64,000 nucleotides of DNA from an uncultured Collinsella sp. GTDB taxonomy: Bacteria > Actinomycetota > Coriobacteriia > Coriobacteriales > Coriobacteriaceae. A program made the translations under genes and the position numbers. Below, in pieces: positions 24,576 through 31,969 of the stretch. The notes beneath the pieces are model-generated. The model was not told the DNA's origin. It saw nothing but the letters and a program-made list of their open reading frames with translations, and made no database searches. Location of the stretch: assembly GCA_958348225.1 (NCBI GenBank), contig CATVYG010000002.1, positions 1 through 64,000 of the forward strand, in the 5' to 3' direction. Numbering within the stretch: position 1 is the first letter of the stretch; the number at the start of each line of letters is the position of its first letter.

Positions 24576-25865
24576 CTAGCAGATGCAGCCGTCGGCAAGC
24601 GTCTGCTTACCGCCGACAAACACATCGGTGGCACGACCGGTGAGCGTGCGGCCGGCAAAACCGGAGTTCTCGGCGCGCGACTCGTAACCGTCCTCGCCAA
24701 CCGTCCAGGTGGCGGACGCGTCGAACACGGTCAGGTCGGCAACGGAGCCCGCCTTGACCTGAACCTGGTCGAGGCCCAGGATCTCACGCGGCTTGATGGC
24801 CATGAGCTCGACCATACGGCCCATGCTCATCTTGCCCGTGTTGACCAGCTCGGTGAGTACGAGCGACAGCGAGGTCTCGAGGCCGATCATGCCAAAGGGC
24901 GCAAGCTCGAACTCGCGGGCCTTCTCCCACGGGGTGTGGGGAGCGTGATCGGTGACGATAACGTCGACGGTGCCGTCGATGACGCCCTGACGAATGGCCT
25001 CGGCATCCTCCTCGGTACGCAGCGGCGGGTTGACCTTGAGCGAAGTGTTGTAGGTCTCGTCCAGGTCGTTCTCGGTCAGGAACATGTGGTGCGGGGTGGC
25101 CTCGCAGGTAACCTGAACGCCAGCGGCCTTACCGGCACGCACGATCTCCAGACCATGGGCGGTGGAGATGTGCTGGATGTGCAGCTTGGCACCAGTCAGC
25201 TTGGCGATCTCGATGTCGCGGGCGATCTGGAGCTCCTCGCCGGCAGCCGGCCAACCCTCGAGAGCCAGACGGGTCGAGACCTTGCCCTCGTTGATCTGGC
25301 CGTGGCCGACCAGATCCTCGTCCTGGCAGTGGCTCATAAAGACCTTGCCGAACATCTTGCCGTAGTCCATGCAACGACGGAGCATGCCCGCGCCCTGCAC
25401 GCCGCGACCGTCGTCGGTGAAGGCGACGGCGCCGTGCGCGACCATATCGCCCATCTCGGACATGGCCTCGCCCTTAAGACCGCGGGTCATGGCGCCCGAC
25501 GGATAGACGCGGCAGTGACCGACCTCGGCAGCACGGGACTTGACGAACTCCACGACGGTGCCGTTATCGGTGACGGGATCGGTGTTGGGCATGGCGCACA
25601 CGCCGGTAAAGCCGCCCTTGGCAGCTGCGCGGGTGCCGCTCTCGATGTCCTCTTTGACCTCGTAGCCGGGCTCGCGAAGGTGAACGTGCATATCCACCAG
25701 GCCAGGGACGAGGTACTTGCCGGAAAGATCGCGGACCTCGGCTCCCTCGACGGCGAGATTCTCGCCGACCTCGGCGATCTTGTCGCCGTCAATCAGGACG
25801 TCAACGACACCGTCAAGCTCGACGGACGGGTCGACGACGTGGGCATTCTTAAGAAGCAAGGCCAT
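24576..25865 (-). CDS. pyrC: Dihydroorotase (type I)
   Basis: Cyclises carbamoyl-aspartate to dihydroorotate. The 429-residue amidohydrolase has DMHVHLREPG with the metal histidines, the SHCQDEDL and CEATPHHMF metal ligands, and the final metal Asp in VTDHAPH. The ATG at 25865 after GGAGG is used. A longer in-frame extension would lie over pyrB. It overlaps the pyrB end by 17 bp. Confidence 0.97.
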   Translation of the reverse strand: MALLLKNAHVVDPSVELDGVVDVLIDGDKIAEVGENLAVEGAEVRDLSGKYLVPGLVDMHVHLREPGYEVKEDIESGTRAAAKGGFTGVCAMPNTDPVTDNGTVVEFVKSRAAEVGHCRVYPSGAMTRGLKGEAMSEMGDMVAHGAVAFTDDGRGVQGAGMLRRCMDYGKMFGKVFMSHCQDEDLVGHGQINEGKVSTRLALEGWPAAGEELQIARDIEIAKLTGAKLHIQHISTAHGLEIVRAGKAAGVQVTCEATPHHMFLTENDLDETYNTSLKVNPPLRTEEDAEAIRQGVIDGTVDVIVTDHAPHTPWEKAREFELAPFGMIGLETSLSLVLTELVNTGKMSMGRMVELMAIKPREILGLDQVQVKAGSVADLTVFDASATWTVGEDGYESRAENSGFAGRTLTGRATDVFVGGKQTLADGCIC

Positions 25866-26793
25866 TATCGGCACCTCCAAGCAGCAGATACAGGATAGCC
25901 ATACGCACGCAGATACCGGCGTAGACCTGCTCCAGGATGACGGAGCGTTGCGGGTGGTCGGCCATATAGGAGTCGAACTCGACACCGCGGTTGATGGGGC
26001 CCGGGTGGCAGATGATCGCGTCGGGCTTCATGAGCTTCTCGCGGTCCTTGGTCAGGCCGAAGAGCTTGTGGTACTCGCGAATCGTGGGGAACGGGGCACC
26101 CTCGAGGCGCTCCTGCTGCACGCGCAGCATGTAGACGACGTCCAGCTCGGGCAGGACGGAATCGAGGTCGCTCGTCACGTGGTCGCAGCCCAGGACCTCG
26201 GGCTCCGGCGGCAGCAGCGTGCCGGGGGCGACGGCGTAGGTCTCGCAGCCCATGATCTTAAGGGCGGGGATCAGCGAGCCGCAGACGCGGGAGTGCGCGA
26301 TATCGCCGACGACGGCGACCTTCAGACCGTGGAAGTCACCCTTGTGCTCCCAGATGGTGTACAGGTCGAGCAGGGCCTGCGTGGGGTGGTTGTGCTTGCC
26401 GTCACCGGCGCAGATGACGCTCGCGGGCGAGTTCTGCGTGACGATGTAGGGAGCGCCGGCGTGCTTGTCGCGCACAACGATGCAGTCGATCTTATAGGCG
26501 TTGAGGGTCTCGACGGTATCGACGAGGCTCTCGCCCTTGACCGTGGAGGTCGAGGAGCCGCCAAAGTTGAGGCTGTCGGCCGAAAGACGCTTCTCGGCGA
26601 GCTCGAAGGAGCTACGGGTGCGCGTCGAGGGCTCGTTGAACATGTTGACGATGGTCTTGCCCTTGAGCGTGGGGACCTTCTTGATCGCACGCTCGTTAAC
26701 CTCGGAGAACGCCTTGGCGGTCTCGAGGATGAGCTTGATGTCCTCTTCGGAGTACTCGGTAATGTCGATCAGGTGCTTATGGTTGAACGCCAC
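25849..26793 (-). CDS. pyrB: Aspartate carbamoyltransferase, catalytic chain
   Basis: Forms carbamoyl-aspartate, the first committed pyrimidine step. The 314-residue protein has the carbamoyl-phosphate loop EPSTRTRSSFE and HPTQALLDL. The start is GTG at 26793, nine bases after GGGAGGTG and 4 bp past the pyrR stop. No pyrI regulatory subunit is present, as in Gram-positive bacteria. Confidence 0.96.
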   Translation of the reverse strand: MAFNHKHLIDITEYSEEDIKLILETAKAFSEVNERAIKKVPTLKGKTIVNMFNEPSTRTRSSFELAEKRLSADSLNFGGSSTSTVKGESLVDTVETLNAYKIDCIVVRDKHAGAPYIVTQNSPASVICAGDGKHNHPTQALLDLYTIWEHKGDFHGLKVAVVGDIAHSRVCGSLIPALKIMGCETYAVAPGTLLPPEPEVLGCDHVTSDLDSVLPELDVVYMLRVQQERLEGAPFPTIREYHKLFGLTKDREKLMKPDAIICHPGPINRGVEFDSYMADHPQRSVILEQVYAGICVRMAILYLLLGGADNGLAS

Positions 26794-26797
26794 GGTA

Positions 26798-27382
26798 CTA
26801 CTCACCTCCCAGCGGCGCGGAGCCCACGTGGGAACCCGGCGCGACGTCGTTAATCTCGACGGCGGTGTGGCCGTCAACTTCCTTCATATATAGGTGCACG
26901 TTCTCCTCATGCGACGAGGGAACGTTCTTGCCGACAAAGTCCGGCGAGATGGGGAGCTCGCGGTGGCCGCGGTCAACGAGGACAGCCAGCTCAATGCGGT
27001 TCGGACGGCCCAGGTCCATGACGGCGTCGAGAGCGGCGCGAATGGTACGGCCCGTATACAGGATGTCGTCCACCAGCACGACGCGCTTGCCGTCGACGCT
27101 AAAGGGAATGTTGGTGGCGTGGATCGCGGGAGCGAAATTGGTCGCATAGTCATCGCGGTAGAAGCTGATGTCGAGGCTGCCGAGCGGAACGTCGACGCCC
27201 TCGATCTCCTTGATCTCCTCGGCGAGCTTCTTTGCCAGAAGGTCGCCGCGCGTGACGATGCCGACCAGAGCGAGGTCTTCACAGCCCTCGTTGCGCTCGA
27301 GAATCTCGTGCGCGATGCGGGTCATCGCTCGATTGACGGCGGTCTCGTCCATAATGACCGCCTTGGGGGAAGTCGTGCCCAT
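26798..27382 (-). CDS. pyrR: PyrR bifunctional regulator / uracil phosphoribosyltransferase
   Basis: PyrR senses UMP and, in Bacillus, binds pyr mRNA to favour termination; many members also salvage uracil. The 194-residue phosphoribosyltransferase has the PRPP loop VVLVDDILYTGRT and the DISFYRDD dimer/RNA region. It leads pyrR-pyrB-pyrC-pyrK-pyrD-pyrF and follows a leader with competing hairpins, which supports an RNA-binding role here. Genes carA, carB and pyrE are not in the window. Confidence 0.97.
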   Translation of the reverse strand: MGTTSPKAVIMDETAVNRAMTRIAHEILERNEGCEDLALVGIVTRGDLLAKKLAEEIKEIEGVDVPLGSLDISFYRDDYATNFAPAIHATNIPFSVDGKRVVLVDDILYTGRTIRAALDAVMDLGRPNRIELAVLVDRGHRELPISPDFVGKNVPSSHEENVHLYMKEVDGHTAVEINDVAPGSHVGSAPLGGE

Positions 27383-27421
27383 CGATCTCCTTCCTCACAT
27401 GTCTTGACTGCTGACACAGTC

Positions 27422-27528
27422 AAAAAAATAGATGCCCGACCGCTCAAAGCGGAACCAGACACCCACAGGAAGGGCTGCTCTTTGGCAGCTATGTAATTCC
27501 ATGTGGGTATCTCGTACCCCTTTAATGG
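27422..27528 (-). promoter_or_regulatory. pyr operon attenuator (candidate PyrR-binding leader)
   Basis: Three structures compete on the minus strand. (1) A hairpin at 27528-27499 with outer CCAT/ATGG and GGGTA-CGAGA-TACCC, whose loop keeps the N-G-N-G-A of PyrR sites. (2) An antiterminator pairing GATACCCACA (27511-27502) with TGTGGGTGTC (27467-27458). (3) A terminator at 27464-27430 pairing GGGTGTCTGG and CCGCT with AGCGG and TCGGGCATCT, followed by seven T (27428-27422). Structure 1 hides the sequence needed for 2, and 2 hides the 5' arm of 3, the same logic as Bacillus pyr attenuation. Confidence 0.75.
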
Positions 27529-27771
27529 TCAAGGGATAGTGTAGCCAACCTCAAGCTGAATTGCGAGCATAAATACAGAGCATTCCGTAAACGGAGCCCA
27601 ATGCTCAATAAACCTATATATATTTGTGGGACGAGCTTGAAAACGCACACACGAGCTGGCATAATCCCCTCTGCTGCACGCAAATCGGATCTACGTCCAG
27701 GGCCGTGGCGTGGGCACTATCGCCAAAAGAGAAATATCTCTGTGTAGATTACGCACAGGGAGCTGCTTCTG

Positions 27772-27780
27772 TGCTATAGT
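27772..27780 (+). promoter_or_regulatory. rpmB extended -10 promoter
   Basis: TGC followed by TATAGT. The expected transcription start is near 27787, leaving about 48 nt of leader. No clear -35 is seen. CTGTG/CACAG repeats at 27740-27773 overlap the upstream side. Confidence 0.5.
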
Positions 27781-27834
27781 TCAGGCTTGTTTGTTAACGC
27801 GACATGTTCGTTTGTCGCCCAAGGAGGGTCAGTT

Positions 27835-28023
27835 ATGTCCAAAGTTTGCGAAGTTTGCGGTAAGCACCCCGTTGCCGGTCGCTCCATCAGCCACTCTCAC
27901 CGCGTCACCAACCGTAAGTTCCGCCCCAACATCCAGCGCGTCTACGTCGTCGTCGATGGTCACCGTCGCAAGATGAACGTTTGCTCCACCTGCCTCAAGT
28001 CCGGCAAGGTTGCGCGCTCCTAA
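27835..28023 (+). CDS. rpmB: 50S ribosomal protein bL28
   Basis: The 62-residue product has the L28 pattern: MSKVCEVCGKHPVAG, SHSHRVTNRKFRPNIQRV, then a C-terminal CSTCLKSGKV. The two CxxC pairs mark the zinc-binding (C+) form. The ATG at 27835 follows AAGGAGG. It is a single-gene plus-strand unit with a strong terminator. Confidence 0.97.
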   Translation: MSKVCEVCGKHPVAGRSISHSHRVTNRKFRPNIQRVYVVVDGHRRKMNVCSTCLKSGKVARS

Positions 28024-28091
28024 ATAAGGTCTTACCAACAAGTACCTCGGACTCTCCGGGTCAAAAACCTCGCGTTCACATAGAACTTACC

Positions 28092-28124
28092 AAAGGCGCC
28101 CTCCCCCACGGAGGGCGCCTTTTT
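28092..28124 (+). terminator. rpmB intrinsic terminator
   Basis: 13-bp arms AAAGGCGCCCTCC (28092-28104) and GGAGGGCGCCTTT (28110-28122) around CCCAC, with the T-tract continuing to 28124. Confidence 0.92.
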
Positions 28125-28168
28125 GCGCTCATTGGGGGTAGGGCGATGCACTGGCAGATAATTTAGTT

Positions 28169-28196
28169 AAAACGCTTCAGTATATTGAAGCGTTTT
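28169..28196. promoter_or_regulatory. Perfect inverted repeat upstream of adhE (candidate operator)
   Basis: Arms AAAACGCTTCA (28169-28179) and TGAAGCGTTTT (28186-28196) are exact reverse complements with six bases between. It ends 45 bp before the predicted adhE -10. The central ACGCTT/AAGCGT resembles LacI-family half-sites, though assignment to a regulator is inference. It does not match the Rex consensus. Confidence 0.55.
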
Positions 28197-28240
28197 AGTG
28201 TGCCTTTTACAGGAATCTGACCGCTCGCCGAATAATTTCT

Positions 28241-28249
28241 TGCTATCAT
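28241..28249 (+). promoter_or_regulatory. adhE extended -10 promoter
   Basis: TGC then TATCAT, giving a predicted start near 28256 and a leader of about 34 nt with AAGGAG before the ATG. Confidence 0.5.
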
Positions 28250-28289
28250 GCAAGACGTAGGGTAAATCTCCGATCGCAAGGAGACACAA

Positions 28290-30938
28290 ATGGTGAAAAA
28301 GTCACCGGAAAACACTACTCCCGCAATTGTGGACAACGTAGAGGCGCTTGAGGCTAAGCTCGCTCAGATGCGAGAGGCCCAGGCGCTTTTTGCTACGTAC
28401 ACGCAGGAGCAGGTCGACAAGATCTTCTATGAGGCCGCCATGGCCGCCAACAAGGCTCGTATCCCGTTGGCGAAAATGGCCATCGAGGAGACCGGCCGCG
28501 GCGTTCTTGAGGACAAGGTCATCAAGAACCACTACGCCGCAGAGTACATCTACAACGCTTACAAGAACACCAAGACCTGTGGTGTCCTGGAGCGCGACGA
28601 GGCTTACGGCATCACCAAGATCGCCGAGCCCATCGGCATCGTGGGCGCCGTCATCCCGACGACCAACCCCACCTCCACCGCAATCTTCAAGACGCTGATC
28701 AGCCTGAAGACCCGCAACGCCATCATCATCTCCCCGCACCCGGCTGCCGCCAAGTGCACCATCGCCGCCGCCAAGCTCGTGCTTGACGCCGCCGTCAAGG
28801 CTGGTGCCCCCGAGGGCATCATCGGCTGGGTCGATGTCCCCTCCATCGAGCTGACCAACATGGTCATGCGCGACGTCGACATCATCCTCGCCACCGGTGG
28901 CCCGGGCATGGTCAAGGCCGCCTACTCCTCGGGCAAGCCCGCCCTGGGCGTTGGCGCCGGTAACACCCCGGTCGTCATCGACGACACCGCCGACGTTCTG
29001 CTCGCAGTCAACTCCATCATCCACTCCAAGACCTTCGACAACGGCATGATCTGCGCTTCCGAGCAGTCCGTGACCGTCATCGACACCATCTACGACCAGG
29101 TCAAGGCCGAGTTCCAGAAGCGCGGCTGCTACTTCGTCAAGCAGGGTGCCGAGATGGAGGCCCTGCGTGCCGCCATGTTCAAGAACGGCGCCCTCGATCA
29201 CCGCATCCCCGGCATGGCTGCCGCCAAGATCGCCGAGCTCGCCGGCATCGAGGTTCCCGCCAAGACTAAGATCCTGATCGCCGAGGTCACCTCCACCGAC
29301 CCCGCCAAGGAGGAGTTCTCCCACGAGAAGCTCTCCCCGGTCCTGACCATGTACCACGCCAAGGACTTCCAGGAGGCCGTCGACAAGGCCGAGCACCTGG
29401 TGCTCGCCGGTGGCCCGGGCCACACCGCCTCTCTGTACGTGCACCCCGCCCAGGCCGAGAAGATCAGCCTGTTCGAGCACGTCATGAAGGCGTGCCGCAT
29501 CGTCATCAACACCCCGTCCTCGCACGGTGGCATCGGTGACCTGTACAACTTTGGCATGAAGCCGTCTCTGACCCTGGGCTGCGGCTCCTGGGGCGGCAAC
29601 TCCGTCTCCGAGAACGTTGGGGTGAAGCACTTGATCAACGTTAAGACTGTGGCCGAGCGCCGTGAGAACATGCTGTGGTTCCGCGCTCCCGAGAAGGTCT
29701 ACTTCAAGAAGGGTTCCACGCCCGTCGCCCTCGACGAGCTGGGCAACGTCATGGGCAAGAAGCGCGCCTTCATCGTTACCGACCAGTTCCTCTTCAAGAA
29801 TGGCAACACCCGCGCCATCGAGGCCAAGCTCGACGAGATGGGCATCGCCCACGACTGCTTCTACGACGTCGAGCCCGATCCGTCGCTGCAGTGCGCACGT
29901 CGCGGCGCCAAGCAGATGGCTCTCTTTGAGCCGGACGTCATCATCGCCGTCGGCGGTGGCTCAGCTATGGACGCCGGCAAGATCATGTGGATGATGTACG
30001 AGCACCCCGAGTGCAAGTTTGAGGACATGGCCATGGACTTCATGGACATCCGCAAGCGTATCTTCACCTTCCCCGAGATGGGCAAGAAGGCCTACTTCGT
30101 CGCCGTCCCGACCTCCTCGGGTACCGGCTCCGAGTGCACGCCGTTCGCCATCATCACCGACAAGGAGACCGGCATCAAGTGGCCGCTCGCCGACTACGCG
30201 CTGCTCCCCAACATGGCTATCGTCGACGCCGACAACTGCATGACCGCCCCGCGCGGCCTGACCGCTGCCTCCGGCATCGACGTCATGACCCACGCCATCG
30301 AGTCCTACGTCTCCATCATGGCTTCCGACTACACCAAGGGCCTCTCCGAGCGCGCTGCCAAGCTCGTCTTTGAGAACCTGCCCTCCAGCTTCACGAACGG
30401 CGCCAAGGACCCGCACGCCCGCGAGGAGATGCACAACGCCTCCTGCATGGCCGGTATGGCCTTCGCCAACGCCTTCCTGGGCCTCAACCACTCCATGGCT
30501 CACAAGCTCGGCGCTTTCCATCACCTGCCCCACGGCATCGCTAACGCCGTCATCCTGACCCGCGTCATGCGCTACAACGCCGCCGAGGCTCCCGTCAAGA
30601 TGGGTACCTTCTCCCAGTATCCTTACCCCAACGCGCTGCACAACTACGCTGAGATGGCCAAGTACTGCGGTATCGAGGGCAAGGACGACAAGGAGGTCTT
30701 CGAGAACTTCATCACGAAGCTCGAGGAGCTCAAGGACTTCATCGGTGTCAAGAAGACCATCGCCGACTACGGTGTTGACGAGCAGTACTTCCTCGACACC
30801 CTCGACGAGATGACCGAGCAGGCATTCAACGACCAGTGCACCGGCGCTAACCCGCGCTACCCGCTCATGAGCGAGATCAAGGAGCTCTACCTGGACGCCT
30901 ACTACGGCCGCGAGCCCCAGGATTACGCCGTCTGCTAG
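28290..30938 (+). CDS. adhE: Bifunctional acetaldehyde-CoA/alcohol dehydrogenase
   Basis: AdhE reduces acetyl-CoA to acetaldehyde and then ethanol, regenerating NAD+ during fermentation. The 882-residue fusion has an aldehyde dehydrogenase half (about 15-440) with the catalytic cysteine in NGMICASEQS. An iron-dependent alcohol dehydrogenase half (about 455-880) follows with GGGSAMDAGK, the metal Asp/His in DVMTHAIES, and histidines in LNHSMAHKLGAFHHLPHG. Length and order match the spirosome-forming family. Codon use is strongly biased to C/G third positions, which suggests high expression. It is preceded by an inverted-repeat operator candidate. Confidence 0.98.
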   Translation: MVKKSPENTTPAIVDNVEALEAKLAQMREAQALFATYTQEQVDKIFYEAAMAANKARIPLAKMAIEETGRGVLEDKVIKNHYAAEYIYNAYKNTKTCGVLERDEAYGITKIAEPIGIVGAVIPTTNPTSTAIFKTLISLKTRNAIIISPHPAAAKCTIAAAKLVLDAAVKAGAPEGIIGWVDVPSIELTNMVMRDVDIILATGGPGMVKAAYSSGKPALGVGAGNTPVVIDDTADVLLAVNSIIHSKTFDNGMICASEQSVTVIDTIYDQVKAEFQKRGCYFVKQGAEMEALRAAMFKNGALDHRIPGMAAAKIAELAGIEVPAKTKILIAEVTSTDPAKEEFSHEKLSPVLTMYHAKDFQEAVDKAEHLVLAGGPGHTASLYVHPAQAEKISLFEHVMKACRIVINTPSSHGGIGDLYNFGMKPSLTLGCGSWGGNSVSENVGVKHLINVKTVAERRENMLWFRAPEKVYFKKGSTPVALDELGNVMGKKRAFIVTDQFLFKNGNTRAIEAKLDEMGIAHDCFYDVEPDPSLQCARRGAKQMALFEPDVIIAVGGGSAMDAGKIMWMMYEHPECKFEDMAMDFMDIRKRIFTFPEMGKKAYFVAVPTSSGTGSECTPFAIITDKETGIKWPLADYALLPNMAIVDADNCMTAPRGLTAASGIDVMTHAIESYVSIMASDYTKGLSERAAKLVFENLPSSFTNGAKDPHAREEMHNASCMAGMAFANAFLGLNHSMAHKLGAFHHLPHGIANAVILTRVMRYNAAEAPVKMGTFSQYPYPNALHNYAEMAKYCGIEGKDDKEVFENFITKLEELKDFIGVKKTIADYGVDEQYFLDTLDEMTEQAFNDQCTGANPRYPLMSEIKELYLDAYYGREPQDYAVC

Positions 30939-30955
30939 TTTTAGCACGGTTTTTA

Positions 30956-30994
30956 ACGGCGGGGGTGAACGGGTGTTTCACACACCCCCGCCGT
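30956..30994 (+). other. Strong hairpin between adhE and the kinase gene
   Basis: 12-bp perfect arms ACGGCGGGGGTG and CACCCCCGCCGT with a 15-nt loop, placed 17 nt after the adhE stop. No T-tract follows on either strand, so it is not a classical terminator. It could stabilise the adhE mRNA 3' end or limit read-through. Confidence 0.6.
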
Positions 30995-31026
30995 CGCTTC
31001 TATCGCATCGTTGAAAGGATGCAACC

Positions 31027-31791
31027 ATGCTGCTACCCGATTCCAAGACCGAGCTCGTCCGCCGTGGCAACAAGGTCGTTTACGACCTGGGCGACAAGAT
31101 TGTCAAGGTCTTTAACGAGACCAAGCCTGTCTCCGACGTGTTCAACGAGGCTTTGAATCTTGCCCGCATCAATGAGTGCGGCATCCGCAGCCCCAAGGCG
31201 CTCGAGGTTTCCCAGCTCGAGAACGCCAACGGCTGGGCGCTCGTGACCGAGAAGGTTCCGGGCACCACCCTTGCCGAGAAGATGACTGCCGAGCCCCAGC
31301 GCTTTGGTGAGTACCTCGAGATGTTCGTCGACCTCCAGATCGAGATCCACGGCTACACCTCCCCGCTGCTCAACCGTCAGCGCGACAAGTACGCCCGCAT
31401 GATCGACAGCCTTGATCAGCTCAATGCCACCACGCGCTACAACCTTCAGGAGCGTCTGGACGGCATGACCAAGGAGTTCAAGGTCTGCCACGGCGACTTC
31501 AACCCCTCCAACGTCATCGTCGGCGACGACGGCCAGCTCTATGTGTGCGACTGGGCACACGCCACCCAGGGCTCCCCTGCTGCCGACGTTGCCACCACCT
31601 ACCTGCTCTTTGCCCTCAACAGCAAGGATCAGGCTGAGGCCTACCTGGAGCTCTACTGCGACCGCGCCGACATGCCCATGCAGGTCGTGCGTCAGTGGAC
31701 GAGCATCGTCGCCGCTTCCGAGCTCGCTCGTAAGCGCAACGTGAACGATGAGTTCCTGAAGAACTGGATCGACGTCGTCGATTATCAGTAA
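31027..31791 (+). CDS. APH-like kinase-fold phosphotransferase
   Basis: The 254-residue protein has the aminoglycoside phosphotransferase/choline kinase fold. VVYDLGDKIVKVFN carries the ATP-site lysine, CHGDFNPSNVI is the catalytic loop, and CDWAHATQGSPAADV holds the metal-binding Asp (like DxD/DFG). It resembles the TIGR02172-type family found in gut anaerobes, for which I know of no defined substrate. It should not be called a resistance gene on this evidence. GAAAGGA precedes the ATG, and it follows adhE by 88 bp in the same direction. Confidence 0.8.
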   Translation: MLLPDSKTELVRRGNKVVYDLGDKIVKVFNETKPVSDVFNEALNLARINECGIRSPKALEVSQLENANGWALVTEKVPGTTLAEKMTAEPQRFGEYLEMFVDLQIEIHGYTSPLLNRQRDKYARMIDSLDQLNATTRYNLQERLDGMTKEFKVCHGDFNPSNVIVGDDGQLYVCDWAHATQGSPAADVATTYLLFALNSKDQAEAYLELYCDRADMPMQVVRQWTSIVAASELARKRNVNDEFLKNWIDVVDYQ

Positions 31792-31823
31792 TATCTGAGC
31801 GATTTATTTCGCATCGGAGGCAC

Positions 31824-31868
31824 AAGGAAAACCCCGTAGCTCATATGGGCTGCGGGGTTTTCCTTTTT
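31824..31868 (+). terminator. Terminator of adhE/kinase unit
   Basis: 17-bp arms (31824-31840 and 31849-31865, one G-T pair) enclose TCATATGG and end in TTTTT. It is 32 nt after the kinase stop. Confidence 0.88.
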
Positions 31869-31887
31869 AGATATCGAGGATGCCACA

Positions 31888-31940
31888 AGATAAAAGGACG
31901 GCCCGCATCTCCCCGATCTGGAGAAATGCGGGGCCGCCCC
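31888..31940 (-). terminator. proS operon terminator
   Basis: The minus strand forms a long GC-rich stem between GGCGGCCCCGCATTTCTCC (31939-31921) and its near-complement (31915-31897), followed by TTTTATC. It is 30 nt after the proS stop and convergent with the kinase terminator. Confidence 0.8.
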
Positions 31941-31969
31941 ACATATCGAACTACAAGCGAAATCGTCGA

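Larger units (their letters stand above)
27383..27834. other. Divergent intergenic region pyrR / rpmB
   Basis: This 452-bp stretch holds no gene. From left to right it contains the pyr attenuator leader (27422-27528), an additional leader hairpin with arms GAGCATT/AATGCTC (27578-27584/27600-27606) and inner CCG/CGG, AT-rich sequence around 27615-27626 that may hold the pyr promoter, and the rpmB promoter (27772-27780). Confidence 0.7.

Noticed and set aside
28140..28289. Rex redox-sensor operator for adhE
   Set aside because: The inverted repeat present is AAAACGCTTCA, not the TTGTGAA/TTCACAA pattern.
28302..29852. 516-codon minus-strand frame inside adhE
   Set aside because: It is opposite the conserved aldehyde dehydrogenase half and has no recognisable domain or ribosome site.
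31027..31791. Aminoglycoside resistance gene
   Set aside because: The fold and catalytic loop match, but many APH-fold proteins are metabolic. There is no mobile-element context or resistance-specific signature.
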